Positions 18,276 to 26,116 of a DNA stretch of 64,000 nt are shown in pieces (the first letter of the stretch is position 1; each line of letters starts with the position of its first letter). The notes under the pieces were generated by a model. The model saw nothing but the letters and a program-made list of their open reading frames with translations, was not told the DNA's origin and did no database searches. The DNA comes from Bacillota bacterium. Lineage in GTDB: Bacteria > Bacillota > Clostridia > Oscillospirales > Ruminococcaceae. The position numbers and the translations under genes are program-made. Where the stretch lies: the NCBI GenBank assembly GCA_023413185.1, contig JAEZQD010000152.1, positions 13,881 through 77,880 on the forward strand, given 5' to 3'.

Positions 18276-19088
18276 ATGAAAAAGATTCGTCTCTTTGGCG
18301 TTATAATAACCGCATATCTCCTATTAACCGCATGCAGCTATGGTCTTGATAACCCAAGCGATTCCTCCCCTGAAACCACTTCTAGCGCGCAAACGCAGTC
18401 TGCGGTGCAATCAAGTAGCGCTTCCAACGAAGCGACACCGCAGTCTGTTGCCGATTCATCGCAGCAGGATACAAAGGATGAGGAGGAAGTGCCATTGCCC
18501 GCCGACAAGAGCGATTGGAAGCTTATCTTGGTCAACCGAAAATCCCCACTGCCCAAAGGCTTTACCGTCGAGCTGGAAGAAACCATCGGCACGTATAAGT
18601 TTGACGTTCGCGCGGCGGATGACCTGCGCGCTTTTATGAAGGCTGCAAAGGCGGATGGCATTGCGCTTTCGGTGATATCCACCTTTCGCAAGCAATCCAC
18701 ACAGGAACGGCTGTACGCCGAAAAGGTAGCGGAGTATGTGAATGCGGGCTACTCCAATGATGACGCAAGGAACGAGGCGGCGCGCTGGGTTGCCGTGCCG
18801 GGTACAAGCGAGCATCAATCTGGGCTTGCCGTAGATGTCGTATCCGCCGATTGGTACAGCAAGAATGACGATCTGTATGATACGTTTGAAAACACCAAAG
18901 AGTTTGCATGGCTTATTGAACACTGCGTGGAGTACGGCTTTATTCTGCGCTTTGCAAAGGATAAACAGGAGATTACCGGCATTACCTACGAGCCGTGGCA
19001 CTATCGCTATGTGGGGGTAGAGCATGCCCGCTATATGACGGAGCACAACCTGTGCCTTGAGGAGTATGTCGAGCTATTAAACAGTTGA
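18276..19088 (+). CDS. D-Ala-D-Ala carboxypeptidase, VanY family lipoprotein
   Basis: Exported zinc peptidase trimming peptidoglycan stem peptides. 270 residues; lipoprotein signal with LLTAC, a Ser/Glu-rich linker to about residue 75, then the VanY domain with zinc/catalytic motifs SEHQSGLAVDV and EPWHYRYV. Separate gene unit before the potassium regulators. Confidence 0.9.
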   Translation: MKKIRLFGVIITAYLLLTACSYGLDNPSDSSPETTSSAQTQSAVQSSSASNEATPQSVADSSQQDTKDEEEVPLPADKSDWKLILVNRKSPLPKGFTVELEETIGTYKFDVRAADDLRAFMKAAKADGIALSVISTFRKQSTQERLYAEKVAEYVNAGYSNDDARNEAARWVAVPGTSEHQSGLAVDVVSADWYSKNDDLYDTFENTKEFAWLIEHCVEYGFILRFAKDKQEITGITYEPWHYRYVGVEHARYMTEHNLCLEEYVELLNS

Positions 19089-19112
19089 TATTTTTGCAAA
19101 ACGGTATATAAT
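19085..19112 (+). promoter_or_regulatory. Promoter of the TrkA pair
   Basis: TTGATA (19085-19090) and TATAAT (19107-19112) with a 16-base spacer, starting inside the stop codon region of the carboxypeptidase gene. Confidence 0.65.
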
Positions 19113-19170
19113 AATGCCATTGGTCTATTTCGCCGTCTCTTTGGTAAACGAGAAAGGAAAAAATGCATAG

Positions 19171-19791
19171 ATGAACATACTAATCATCGGGTGCCGTAAG
19201 GTTGGCGCCCGTCTTGCCAGCATCTTGTCGGAGGAAGGGCACACCGTCTCAGTTGTCGATCGCGACCCGCGCAGCTTTGAGGCGCTCAATGATACGTTTG
19301 ACGGCTACACCGTATCGGGCATCCCCATTGATGAAGATGTGCTGCGCAGCGCGGGCATCGAGTCCTGCGACGCGGTAGCGGCGGTAACGTCGGATGATAA
19401 CGTAAACATTATGGCGTGCCAGATTGCAAAAGAGATGTTCCATGTGCCCAGGGTCATTACAAGAATGTACGACCCCGAGCGAGAAGAACTGTTTGCCGAT
19501 TTTGGCATCACCACCGTCTGCCCCACAAACCTGACCGTTAACGCGGTAAAATCGGCGCTGATGGAAGGGGCGGAAATCCGCCAACAATCAATTGGGTGTT
19601 CTACGTTAAACTACACCACGCTACCCCTTCCCAAGGCGTTTGTGGGTAAGGCGTTGCGCGAAATTGAGTCGGGAGCCGACGAAATGCTGTTTGGCGTACT
19701 GCACGATAATATGGCGCTTACCCTTGCCAGCAACACCGCCTACAACCTAATTGAGACCGACAAGCTGGTGTATGTCTCCAAGGCGGATTAA
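19171..19791 (+). CDS. TrkA-type potassium channel regulatory subunit (first of pair)
   Basis: Cytoplasmic RCK protein of 206 residues. The N-terminal Rossmann domain starts MNILIIGCRKVGARLASIL, with VVDRD at strand 2; a TrkA-C domain occupies about 140-206. One RCK/TrkA-C unit matches Ktr/CeoB-type regulators, which gate a TrkH/KtrB channel in response to nucleotides. The usual GxGxxG is here GCRKVG. No channel subunit gene is within the window. Confidence 0.9.
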   Translation: MNILIIGCRKVGARLASILSEEGHTVSVVDRDPRSFEALNDTFDGYTVSGIPIDEDVLRSAGIESCDAVAAVTSDDNVNIMACQIAKEMFHVPRVITRMYDPEREELFADFGITTVCPTNLTVNAVKSALMEGAEIRQQSIGCSTLNYTTLPLPKAFVGKALREIESGADEMLFGVLHDNMALTLASNTAYNLIETDKLVYVSKAD

Positions 19792-19842
19792 CTCAAAACA
19801 AGAATATAAGTTGTATCATATACGAAAGGCAAGGTCATAGCA

Positions 19843-20505
19843 ATGACTGTAATCGTAGTTGGCGGCGGCAAGGTAGGGTATTACCTTGCAAAAACGCTGC
19901 TGGAACACGGACACGAACCGAAGATTATCGAGCTTGACCGCGAGCTGTGCCATCGCATGGCAAACGATCTGGATGTTACCGTAATCTGCGGCGACGGCAC
20001 CACCATCCACGCGTTGGAGGAGGCGGGTGCGCACGAAGCGGAGGCGCTCATCGGCGTGACAGGTCAGGACGAAAACAACCTGGTGGCATGCCAGATTGCG
20101 AAGCGTTCCTTTGGAATAAAGCGTACCGTAGCCCGCGTAAACAACCCCAAGAATGTAAAGGTGATGAAGGCGTTGGGCGTGGATATTCCCATCAGCAGCA
20201 CCGATAATATCGCGCGTCTGCTTGAGCGCGAGGTGGACGCCTCCGCAATCAAGCAGCTGATGTCCCTTAACCGCGGCGAAACATCGCTTTCTGAGATTGA
20301 CCTGCCGCCCGATTTTAAGCACAGCGGCAAAAGACTGGCGGAGCTGAAGATGCCGGAGGAATCGGTTATCGTATCCATCTCCCGCGGCGATCAGATTATC
20401 ATCCCGCGCGGAAACACCACGCTGTATGCGGGCGATAAGGTGATTATCATCTGCAAAAACAGCGTGCTGCACACCCTTTGCCGTCACTTTGGTCTTGACA
20501 AATAG
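19843..20505 (+). CDS. TrkA-type potassium channel regulatory subunit (second of pair)
   Basis: 220 residues with the intact nucleotide loop VVGGGKVGYYLA, IIELD at the end of strand 2, and a TrkA-C domain ending about residue 215. It starts 51 bases after the first regulator. Two adjacent single-unit TrkA proteins recall the CeoB/CeoC arrangement, suggesting a heteromeric gating ring. Confidence 0.9.
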   Translation: MTVIVVGGGKVGYYLAKTLLEHGHEPKIIELDRELCHRMANDLDVTVICGDGTTIHALEEAGAHEAEALIGVTGQDENNLVACQIAKRSFGIKRTVARVNNPKNVKVMKALGVDIPISSTDNIARLLEREVDASAIKQLMSLNRGETSLSEIDLPPDFKHSGKRLAELKMPEESVIVSISRGDQIIIPRGNTTLYAGDKVIIICKNSVLHTLCRHFGLDK

Positions 20506-20523
20506 CCAGGTTTGCGAGATAAT
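20495..20523 (+). promoter_or_regulatory. Promoter of tRNA-Gly
   Basis: TTGACA (20495-20500) and GATAAT (20518-20523), 17 bases apart, overlapping the end of the TrkA gene. A hairpin (20539-20556) lies in the short leader. Confidence 0.75.
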
Positions 20524-20562
20524 ATTTGATGCAAACAACCGCGGCAAGTGCCGCGGAACCGT

Positions 20563-20636
20563 GCAGATGTAGTTTAATGGCAAAACATCAGCTTCCCAAG
20601 CTGAGGTTACGGGTTCGATTCCCGTTATCTGCTCCA
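20563..20636 (+). tRNA. tRNA-Gly (anticodon CCC)
   Basis: 74 bases with all four arms. The acceptor stem pairs 20563-20569 with 20626-20632, the anticodon loop is TTCCCAA, the T arm holds GGTTCGATTCC, and CCA is encoded. The 3' half from 20589 on is phage-derived attL sequence that restores the gene. Confidence 0.95.
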
Positions 20637-20637
20637 C
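20589..20637. other. attL core (3' part of tRNA-Gly)
   Basis: 49 bases from the anticodon stem through CCA plus one base, identical to 57337-57385. The integrase gene ends 54 bases further on. Confidence 0.95.
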
Positions 20638-20650
20638 AAAAAACCGCATG

Positions 20651-20686
20651 AATAAGCCATCCGTCGTAATGACTGGATGGCTTATT
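20651..20686. terminator. Terminator between tRNA-Gly and integrase
   Basis: 12-bp perfect stem (20651-20662 with 20675-20686), T-rich after it on the plus strand and A-rich before it, so usable in both directions. A decayed copy occurs at 59660-59705. Confidence 0.8.
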
Positions 20687-20690
20687 TTGC

Positions 20691-21866
20691 TTATTTATCG
20701 CTTTGTGCGCCAATTGTGCGCCTTTTATCGTCTTTTGACATCAATGCAACCACGATTTCTGCCGCCTGCTGCTTTGCCACAAAGTCCGGGTGGGTGTATC
20801 TCGCGGTCGTTGATATGCTCGTGTGACCGAGTATATCCTGTACACTTCTGAGGCTTGCGCCGTTGTTAATGGCAAGGGTTGCGAAGGTGTGTCTAAGGCA
20901 GTTTGGCGGGAGATAATTAAACCCTCCTGCCTTTAGCATCCGCCCATAGCTTGTGTTAAAATTGCGCGGTCGCATCAGCCCGCCTTTATTGGTGCAAAAG
21001 ATGTAATCTGACACGTGCGGCAATTCTTCCATCAGTTCAAACAACCACGACGGCATCGGTATCTCCCGTATGCTCCCTTCGGTCTTTGCCTTGCCGTCCG
21101 CAGCATTGGGATTACCCGCGACGTCTGTTCGCACAGCTCGGCGTATCATTACGCGGTCTGCGCTTATGTCCGCCCATTTAAGCCCCAACGCCTCGCTTTT
21201 GCGCATCCCGGTAGCGGCAAGTAAAATTGTCGCAATAGCTATTCTGCGCCCGCCGTCGCGCTCAATTGCCACGCTGTCCGGCAGATCCGTTTTGTACCCA
21301 AGTGCAAATTGGATAATCGCCCTTGCATCGTCCTGAGTGTAGGTTTTTCTAGGTGGCGTCGCCTTGCCGCTTGGCGTTAACTCCCCTGCAGGAGAGCGGG
21401 CAATAATCCCGTTTGCAATCGCCTTGTTAAGCGCAGCCCTTAACAATGCAACGTATTTTTTAACGTGCTCCATGCTATAACTGCCGCCCATCTCGTTTGC
21501 AGACTTTTGCAGCTCAAGCGGAGTAACGTCAACAACTTTTTTGCCGGACAGCGGAGCGGGCACAGACGACACAAGACACTCCATGTTATGGTACGTCCTG
21601 TCCGTTACGCCGCCCTTACGGTAAGTCTCAATATACAGCGCAAGCCAATCACCAAGCTTGATATCTGGCGACACAGTGCACGGCACATCGTCGCGGGTTT
21701 TAGCCCACTCTAAATACTTTTCGCGGGCTTCTTTCTTTGACTTTGCGTAAAACGGCTTGCGGATATCTTCGCCTGACGCGTCCGTGCCAACCTTAACCCG
21801 GTACTGCACTATCCCGTTTGGTCTTGTGTAGTATGTGCCCTCGCCGTTTATACGCTTCTTCGCCAC
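20691..21866 (-). CDS. Phage tyrosine integrase
   Basis: Site-specific recombinase of 391 residues, starting GTG after GGAGGGG. N-terminal AP2-like arm-binding region, SAM-like core-binding domain about 65-165, and catalytic domain with Arg in ATGMRKSEALGLKW, RHTFATLAIN and Tyr in STTARYTH. It sits beside the tRNA att site it uses. Two TTGTGCGCC repeats lie within its 3' end. Confidence 0.95.
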   Translation of the reverse strand: MAKKRINGEGTYYTRPNGIVQYRVKVGTDASGEDIRKPFYAKSKKEAREKYLEWAKTRDDVPCTVSPDIKLGDWLALYIETYRKGGVTDRTYHNMECLVSSVPAPLSGKKVVDVTPLELQKSANEMGGSYSMEHVKKYVALLRAALNKAIANGIIARSPAGELTPSGKATPPRKTYTQDDARAIIQFALGYKTDLPDSVAIERDGGRRIAIATILLAATGMRKSEALGLKWADISADRVMIRRAVRTDVAGNPNAADGKAKTEGSIREIPMPSWLFELMEELPHVSDYIFCTNKGGLMRPRNFNTSYGRMLKAGGFNYLPPNCLRHTFATLAINNGASLRSVQDILGHTSISTTARYTHPDFVAKQQAAEIVVALMSKDDKRRTIGAQSDK

Positions 21867-21905
21867 AACAACCCCTCCTAAAGCCCCGTTACCGGGGTTT
21901 ATTTT

Positions 21906-22535
21906 TTATACCTCAACGTGTACCCTAACCACTTTACCCAGCACTCTGATTTCTACCTCTTTGAGATTGTAAATTTGCGGTTGGTGCTCTGGGTTATATG
22001 ATTGCGGGGTCAACACTACAACGTGTCCCTCTTTGCGGTATCTCTTGACCGTTGCACAGTCCCCGTTAACTATGACTACTGCTATCTCGCCGTTTTCGAC
22101 GTTTGGCTGCTTGCGGACTATAAGCACGTCCCCGTGGTGCATCCTTGCCGCTGTCATGCTGTCCCCATTAACCCGGAGTGCAAAATACTCTGCGCCGCCG
22201 TTCAGGTCGGTCGTGGTGTACCCCTCTATATTTTCCTCTGCAAACAACGGTATGCCGGCAGAGATTTTGCCGAGTATCGGTATCTTGTGTTTTGGGGTGT
22301 ATGGTGCCACCCCTTCTGCCGCCTCCCACCCAAGAATATATTTGGGGTCAACCTCTAGTCCTTTTGCAAGTGCGCCTATTTTGCTTAGTGGAATGTTGTC
22401 AATTTCGCCAGTCTCATATCTCTGTAGCGTAGACTTGCTAAGCCCCGTCTTGTCTGCCAAGTCTTGATAGCTCATCCCCAAGTCGGCGCGCCTGTTTTTT
22501 ATCCTTGTGATTATTCCATCCTTGTCGCTCTGCAT
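21906..22535 (-). CDS. CI-type prophage repressor (XRE + S24 peptidase)
   Basis: Maintains lysogeny. 209 residues: XRE domain at 10-65, then a LexA-like S24 domain with cleavage site Ala93-Gly94, Ser126 in GDSM and Lys164, all intact, so RecA-stimulated self-cleavage and SOS induction are expected. Divergent from the Cro gene with a shared operator region. Confidence 0.93.
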   Translation of the reverse strand: MQSDKDGIITRIKNRRADLGMSYQDLADKTGLSKSTLQRYETGEIDNIPLSKIGALAKGLEVDPKYILGWEAAEGVAPYTPKHKIPILGKISAGIPLFAEENIEGYTTTDLNGGAEYFALRVNGDSMTAARMHHGDVLIVRKQPNVENGEIAVVIVNGDCATVKRYRKEGHVVVLTPQSYNPEHQPQIYNLKEVEIRVLGKVVRVHVEV

Positions 22536-22605
22536 TTCTTCACCTTTTTTCGCTTAAAATTCGCCTTGCTTCTTATTTACTATAGCAATATAATATCATA
22601 TGTGT

Positions 22606-22711
22606 TCCAAAATTGCAACACTTTTTATGATTATTTTTGAAAATATGTTGCGGATATGGGTTGACAATTGCATTGGAGGATGTTATTATTGAGATATCCC
22701 AAACACGCAAC
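22606..22711. promoter_or_regulatory. Lysogeny switch: PR promoter and repeated operator motif
   Basis: Rightward promoter TTGACA (22661-22666) and TATTAT (22684-22689), 17 bases apart. A motif close to CCAAANNNGCAAC occurs at 22607-22619, on the minus strand at 22647-22659, at 22699-22711, and again after the Cro gene at 22948-22960. The placement fits CI/Cro operators. Confidence 0.65.
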
Positions 22712-22728
22712 GACAAGGAGGTGTAAAA

Positions 22729-22941
22729 ATGTTTAGAGCAATCGACGAAGTATCGCTGGAGGAACTGCGCAAGCGAATGTACGCAAAAAAAATTAGTGGC
22801 AAGCGGCTTGCTGAGCGGGTCGGAATGGCTAACTCCAGCATGTCGCGCAAGCTTAACGGCAAATCCGAGTTTACTGTCAGTGAAGCAATCAGGGTTTGCA
22901 ACGCGTTAGAGATGCACCCTGCCGATATTTTTTTTGTCTAA
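22729..22941 (+). CDS. Cro-like XRE regulator
   Basis: First rightward gene; 70 residues, essentially one helix-turn-helix: ISGKRLAERVGMANSSMSRKL, then CNALEMHPADIFF. AAGGAGG precedes the ATG. Opposes the S24 repressor in the lytic switch by position. Confidence 0.88.
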   Translation: MFRAIDEVSLEELRKRMYAKKISGKRLAERVGMANSSMSRKLNGKSEFTVSEAIRVCNALEMHPADIFFV

Positions 22942-22973
22942 AACGTCCCAAATACGCAACGAAAGGAGCGACC

Positions 22974-23120
22974 ATGGACTACACAGATATCCTAAAAGCT
23001 GAGCTTGCCGACGCAAACGGGCGGCTTGCGCAGGCTGACAAAGAGGGGCGCAAAGAGGTTGTGCGCCAAATCAAAGAGATTGAGCGCGATATTGAGCGAT
23101 GCGAGGAGGGGCAATTGTGA
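22974..23120 (+). CDS. 48-residue coiled-coil early protein
   Basis: Charged, helical peptide (LADANGRLAQADKEGRKEVV, then RQIKEIERDIERCEE). ATG preceded by AAGGAG. Overlaps the next start. No family recognised. Confidence 0.7.
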   Translation: MDYTDILKAELADANGRLAQADKEGRKEVVRQIKEIERDIERCEEGQL

Positions 23121-23389
23121 AGCTTCGTCTAAAGTTTGTCGAAAAGCGAATTTATGAGCACGAACTTGTTGTTGAGGTCGAGAGCGAGGATGCGCTTGAC
23201 GAGATAGTAAACCAAGCCAGTGCGCAGCGTATTTATTCCTCCGAAGGCTTGAGCGGATGGAAGCGGGAACTAGCCCTTGCTGGCGTTGCCGTGCTGCAAA
23301 CCGAACAAGACCTTGACGGCACTCTCGACGAGATTTATTGCGACGACGTATACGAGAGCGACGAGCAAGACAAGGAGGAACCAAAATGA
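23117..23389 (+). CDS. Hypothetical acidic early phage protein, 90 residues
   Basis: GTG start overlapping the previous stop (GTGA) with GAGGAGGGG upstream. Mixed alpha/beta with a strongly acidic C-terminus. No family recognised; tightly coupled in the early operon. Confidence 0.7.
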   Translation: MKLRLKFVEKRIYEHELVVEVESEDALDEIVNQASAQRIYSSEGLSGWKRELALAGVAVLQTEQDLDGTLDEIYCDDVYESDEQDKEEPK

Positions 23390-23553
23390 ACGGCAGAATA
23401 GCACTTGATTCTTTTTGCTGCGGATGCTCTTTTTCTTCCTTCGATTCATATTGCCGCAATTGCCCGTACACGGAGTTTGACGACCCTCTTCTGCGAGAAA
23501 TCGAGTTGCGGAATAGCCGCAAATCTTTGAAAGACAAGGAGGAAAACAAGTGA
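23386..23553 (+). CDS. Cys-rich 55-residue early protein
   Basis: ATG overlaps the previous stop. Four or five cysteines in CCGCSFSSFDSYCRNC suggest a zinc knuckle. Unknown function. Confidence 0.65.
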   Translation: MNGRIALDSFCCGCSFSSFDSYCRNCPYTEFDDPLLREIELRNSRKSLKDKEENK

Positions 23554-24299
23554 ACGAGCTGCAAATCTTTAGTAACCCCGAGTTTGGCGAAATCCGCACC
23601 GTAAGCGAGGACGGCAAGACGCTATTTTGCGGGGCTGACGTTGCTAAGGCGTTGGGGTACAAGGACGTAACTAACGCGATGAAACAGCATTGCCGTGGGG
23701 TGGCGAAATGCCACATCACCGACGCTTTAGGCAGGAACCAAGAAGCCAATTTTATCACCGAGGGCGATATCTACCGACTAGCGGCACGGTCGCAGCTCCC
23801 AGGCGCGGATAAGTTTGAGCGATGGATATTTGACGAGGTGCTGCCATCCGTCCGCAAGCATGGCGCGTACATAACTCCTGACACGCTCGACAAGATGATT
23901 GCAACGCCTGAGTTTGGAATTAAGCTGCTAACCGCGTTACAGACCGAGCGGCAAAAAGTTAACGCGCTACAGGCGGAAAATTCCGCCCTGACTGTCAAGG
24001 TAGCCATCATGGCACCAAAGGCAGAGTATGTCGACGCACTTGTAGACCGCAACAGTCTGCTAAGCCTGCGCGAAACAGCTAAGGTGATTGAGTTCCCCGA
24101 AAAACAGATGGTTGCCGCTTTGATTGAGCGCAGGATGCTTTATCGCGACAAAAAAGGCAAGCTGCTGCCCTATGCAAACACAAACTGCGGCTATTTTGAA
24201 GTCAAAGAGTGTACCAACGACAAGACGGGATGGTGCGGAGCGCAAACGTTGGTGACCGTCAAGGGCAGAGAGGCGATAAGGAGGTTGGTGTTGTCATGA
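23550..24299 (+). CDS. Phage antirepressor (BRO-N plus KilAC)
   Basis: 249 residues from a GTG start overlapping the previous gene. BRO-N domain at about 1-100 (FCGADVAKALGYKD, FITEGDIYRLAARSQL, FERWIFDEVLPSVRKHGAY), a coiled linker, and a KilAC domain at about 140-248 (LSLRETAKVIEFPEKQMVAA). Family members interfere with repressors or regulate early phage expression. Confidence 0.92.
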   Translation: MNELQIFSNPEFGEIRTVSEDGKTLFCGADVAKALGYKDVTNAMKQHCRGVAKCHITDALGRNQEANFITEGDIYRLAARSQLPGADKFERWIFDEVLPSVRKHGAYITPDTLDKMIATPEFGIKLLTALQTERQKVNALQAENSALTVKVAIMAPKAEYVDALVDRNSLLSLRETAKVIEFPEKQMVAALIERRMLYRDKKGKLLPYANTNCGYFEVKECTNDKTGWCGAQTLVTVKGREAIRRLVLS

Positions 24300-24523
24300 G
24301 CGGCGGCGTTATAACGACCGTGCAGGCGTTGGAGATTATCAACCACGGGTCTGGCGGGAAAAACATAGCAAGACCCGCTTTAGAAGCGTGGATAAGGTCA
24401 GGCAAATGCCCGTTTGGCGAATACATCAGGCAAGAGGGTAAATCGGTAGGTCGGTACATTATATTCGATAGCCGTCTGCGGGCTTATTTGGGAGCGGAAG
24501 ATTTAAGGAGGGGCGTGTCTTGA
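24296..24523 (+). CDS. Small excisionase-like DNA-binding protein
   Basis: 75 residues, ATGA overlap with the antirepressor. The sequence VQALEIINHGSG, ARPALEAWIRSG and GRYIIFDSRLRAYL resembles winged-helix excisionase/MerR-like folds. Could be Xis for the integrase; not certain. Confidence 0.6.
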   Translation: MSGGVITTVQALEIINHGSGGKNIARPALEAWIRSGKCPFGEYIRQEGKSVGRYIIFDSRLRAYLGAEDLRRGVS

Positions 24524-24606
24524 AAGAAAAAATAAACGCCTTTGACGTCCTCTGCGTGATTGGATGCGCGGTTTTGCTTGTCTTGAAGTTGGAGGGGCTG
24601 CTGTGA
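24520..24606 (+). CDS. 28-residue membrane peptide
   Basis: TTG overlapping the preceding stop, with AAGGAGGGG at 24505-24513. Product has one hydrophobic helix (VLCVIGCAVLLVLKLEGLL). It ends by overlapping the GTG of the next gene, so the unbroken chain of overlaps supports translation. Confidence 0.55.
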   Translation: MKEKINAFDVLCVIGCAVLLVLKLEGLL

Positions 24607-24749
24607 AAGAAATCTATCTGACGTTTAGCCCGAAAGAGTACGAACAGTACATAGAAAGGCTAATCCGCGCCGGATGCAAGCAAAAGACAGCGGCAGACCG
24701 TGGGGCGGATAAGCTGCTAAAGAAGATTAGGGAGGACAAAAGCAAGTGA
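24603..24749 (+). CDS. 48-residue basic early protein
   Basis: GTG start overlapping the previous stop and ending in a GTGA overlap with the next. Helical and basic (YIERLIRAGCKQKTAADRGA, then DKLLKKIREDK). Unknown function. Confidence 0.6.
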   Translation: MKEIYLTFSPKEYEQYIERLIRAGCKQKTAADRGADKLLKKIREDKSK

Positions 24750-24979
24750 CCAGACGTGAAGCACTGCAAGTCTTCGCATTTTGCCTTATGGGGGTTGCGA
24801 CCGTAATAATCGAAGCATATACCCTCGCCGCAGGTGCGATGGTGGTTTTAGCCGGGGTGCTTGCGGTTTTGAGTTACATGTTGCCGCCCAAAAGAAGAAA
24901 CCGCGCCCGCCCCTGCTACCAACAAGGACGAGCGCAAAGAAAACTATACAGCCCCATTATAGGGGAGAAAGAGGATTAA
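24746..24979 (+). CDS. Small membrane protein, 77 residues
   Basis: Two closely spaced hydrophobic helices (about 8-26 and 28-46) followed by a basic tail (PPKRRNRARP). GTG start coupled to the previous gene. Unknown role in the early operon. Confidence 0.6.
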   Translation: MTRREALQVFAFCLMGVATVIIEAYTLAAGAMVVLAGVLAVLSYMLPPKRRNRARPCYQQGRAQRKLYSPIIGEKED

Positions 24980-24984
24980 GTCAA

Positions 24985-25320
24985 ATGGAAAAAACCGTAT
25001 CGAAAGTTTTATTGTCTCTACATGTCCCGCCCAGCTTGTTGGGCTACGGCTACATCAAGTGCGCTGTGCTGCTCTGCATGAGCGATAGCACGTATATGCG
25101 CAGTATTACAACTCGGCTATACCCAGATGTCGCAAAAGCGTTTGACACCACCCCAGTTAAGGCAGAGAGGGCAATCCGACACGCGATTGCGTCAGGGCTT
25201 GCAACAGCTCCCGCCGAGGCAACGCAGCCGATATTTGGCGCATACACGGAGTACAAAAAGCCGACTAACAGCCACTTTATCGCGGCTGTCGCGGAACACA
25301 TCAGATTGGAGGGCAAGTAA
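24985..25320 (+). CDS. Stand-alone Spo0A C-terminal DNA-binding domain
   Basis: 111 residues that align along their whole length with the effector domain of the sporulation master regulator Spo0A: HVPPSLLGYGYIK, LYPDVAKAFDTT, ERAIRHAI, FGAY, KPTNSHFIAAVAEHIRLE. The receiver domain is absent, so it would not depend on phosphorylation. Expected to bind 0A-box-like sites or to compete with host Spo0A; that is inference. Last base touches the next start. Confidence 0.88.
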   Translation: MEKTVSKVLLSLHVPPSLLGYGYIKCAVLLCMSDSTYMRSITTRLYPDVAKAFDTTPVKAERAIRHAIASGLATAPAEATQPIFGAYTEYKKPTNSHFIAAVAEHIRLEGK

Positions 25321-25878
25321 ATGCAAGTTGGAGATTTTGTAAAGGGTAAGCCCAACAACGGATACAACGTAACAAACGAGCGAATGACACGCGGCGTAGT
25401 AACTGCCGTGCTTGGCGGCAGGGATATAACAGTCAAAGTGCTAGACCATCTTGACGGGCGCGGCGGCTCATGGGATGTCGACGCTGACAGGTTTGATGTG
25501 GTCGGTCACGTAAAACCGTTTAACCGCGACGAGGTAATTGCGCTACTTAAAGACGGCTGCAAAAAAGCAATCCTTGACTACAACCTGCGCGATGCCGACC
25601 TGCGCGGTGCCGACCTGAGACGTGCCAACCTGCGCGGTGCCAACCTGCGCGATGCCGACCTTGATTTTAGTTGCTATCCTCTCTGGTGCGGGTCGCTGCG
25701 CATCAAGACCGACAAGCGCATAGCTGCGCAGCTCGCCTATCATCTGTGCAGTATGCAGTGTGACGATGCGGAGTACATCAAGATGCGTAATAGCATTTTG
25801 GACTTTGCAAACCAATTCCACCGCGCGGGCGAGTGCGGCACGTTAGAGCCGATTGCGGAGGTCAAAAAAGATGATTAG
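25321..25878 (+). CDS. Pentapeptide-repeat protein with N-terminal beta domain
   Basis: 185 residues. Residues 1-75 are beta-rich; about 87-115 is a short pentapeptide run (A[D/N]LR-type units, about six) too short for a full DNA-mimic helix; a Cys-containing helical tail follows. Pentapeptide proteins can mimic DNA, but this one is small. Function unknown. Confidence 0.75.
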   Translation: MQVGDFVKGKPNNGYNVTNERMTRGVVTAVLGGRDITVKVLDHLDGRGGSWDVDADRFDVVGHVKPFNRDEVIALLKDGCKKAILDYNLRDADLRGADLRRANLRGANLRDADLDFSCYPLWCGSLRIKTDKRIAAQLAYHLCSMQCDDAEYIKMRNSILDFANQFHRAGECGTLEPIAEVKKDD

Positions 25879-26116
25879 CGCGCTTGGCTTACCGTCTGCG
25901 CCGCACGACGTTGAGCATTACACACGGAGGATTCGCGAAGCGGAGGCGGCTATCCCGTTTCTGCAAGAGGAGCGAGATAAGCTCGCCCCGCTGCTTGAAA
26001 ACACTCACGTTAGTGGCGTAGTTGACAGGTGGTACGTGGAGCAAATCGACTACCTGACCCGCAAAATTGCACGGCTTAAAAACGACAGAAGAATACTGGA
26101 GGAGTTGAGCAAGTGA
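25871..26116 (+). CDS. Hypothetical coiled-coil protein, 81 residues
   Basis: Starts inside the previous gene (8-base overlap) and ends with a GTGA overlap to the exonuclease gene. Mostly helical (YTRRIREAEAAIPFLQEERD, IARLKNDRRILEELSK). Possibly a partner of the recombination proteins by position only. Confidence 0.65.
   Translation: MISALGLPSAPHDVEHYTRRIREAEAAIPFLQEERDKLAPLLENTHVSGVVDRWYVEQIDYLTRKIARLKNDRRILEELSK

Noticed and set aside
18456..19046. 196-residue minus-strand frame
   Set aside because: Shadow of the VanY-type carboxypeptidase.
19816..20649. 277-residue minus-strand frame across a TrkA gene and the tRNA
   Set aside because: Overlaps a functional tRNA and a conserved protein gene; its N-terminal words come from reading the tRNA backwards, a common false annotation.
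21867..21905. GC hairpin between repressor and integrase genes as a terminator
   Set aside because: T-rich tract is on the strand opposite to both genes, so it would not end their transcript.
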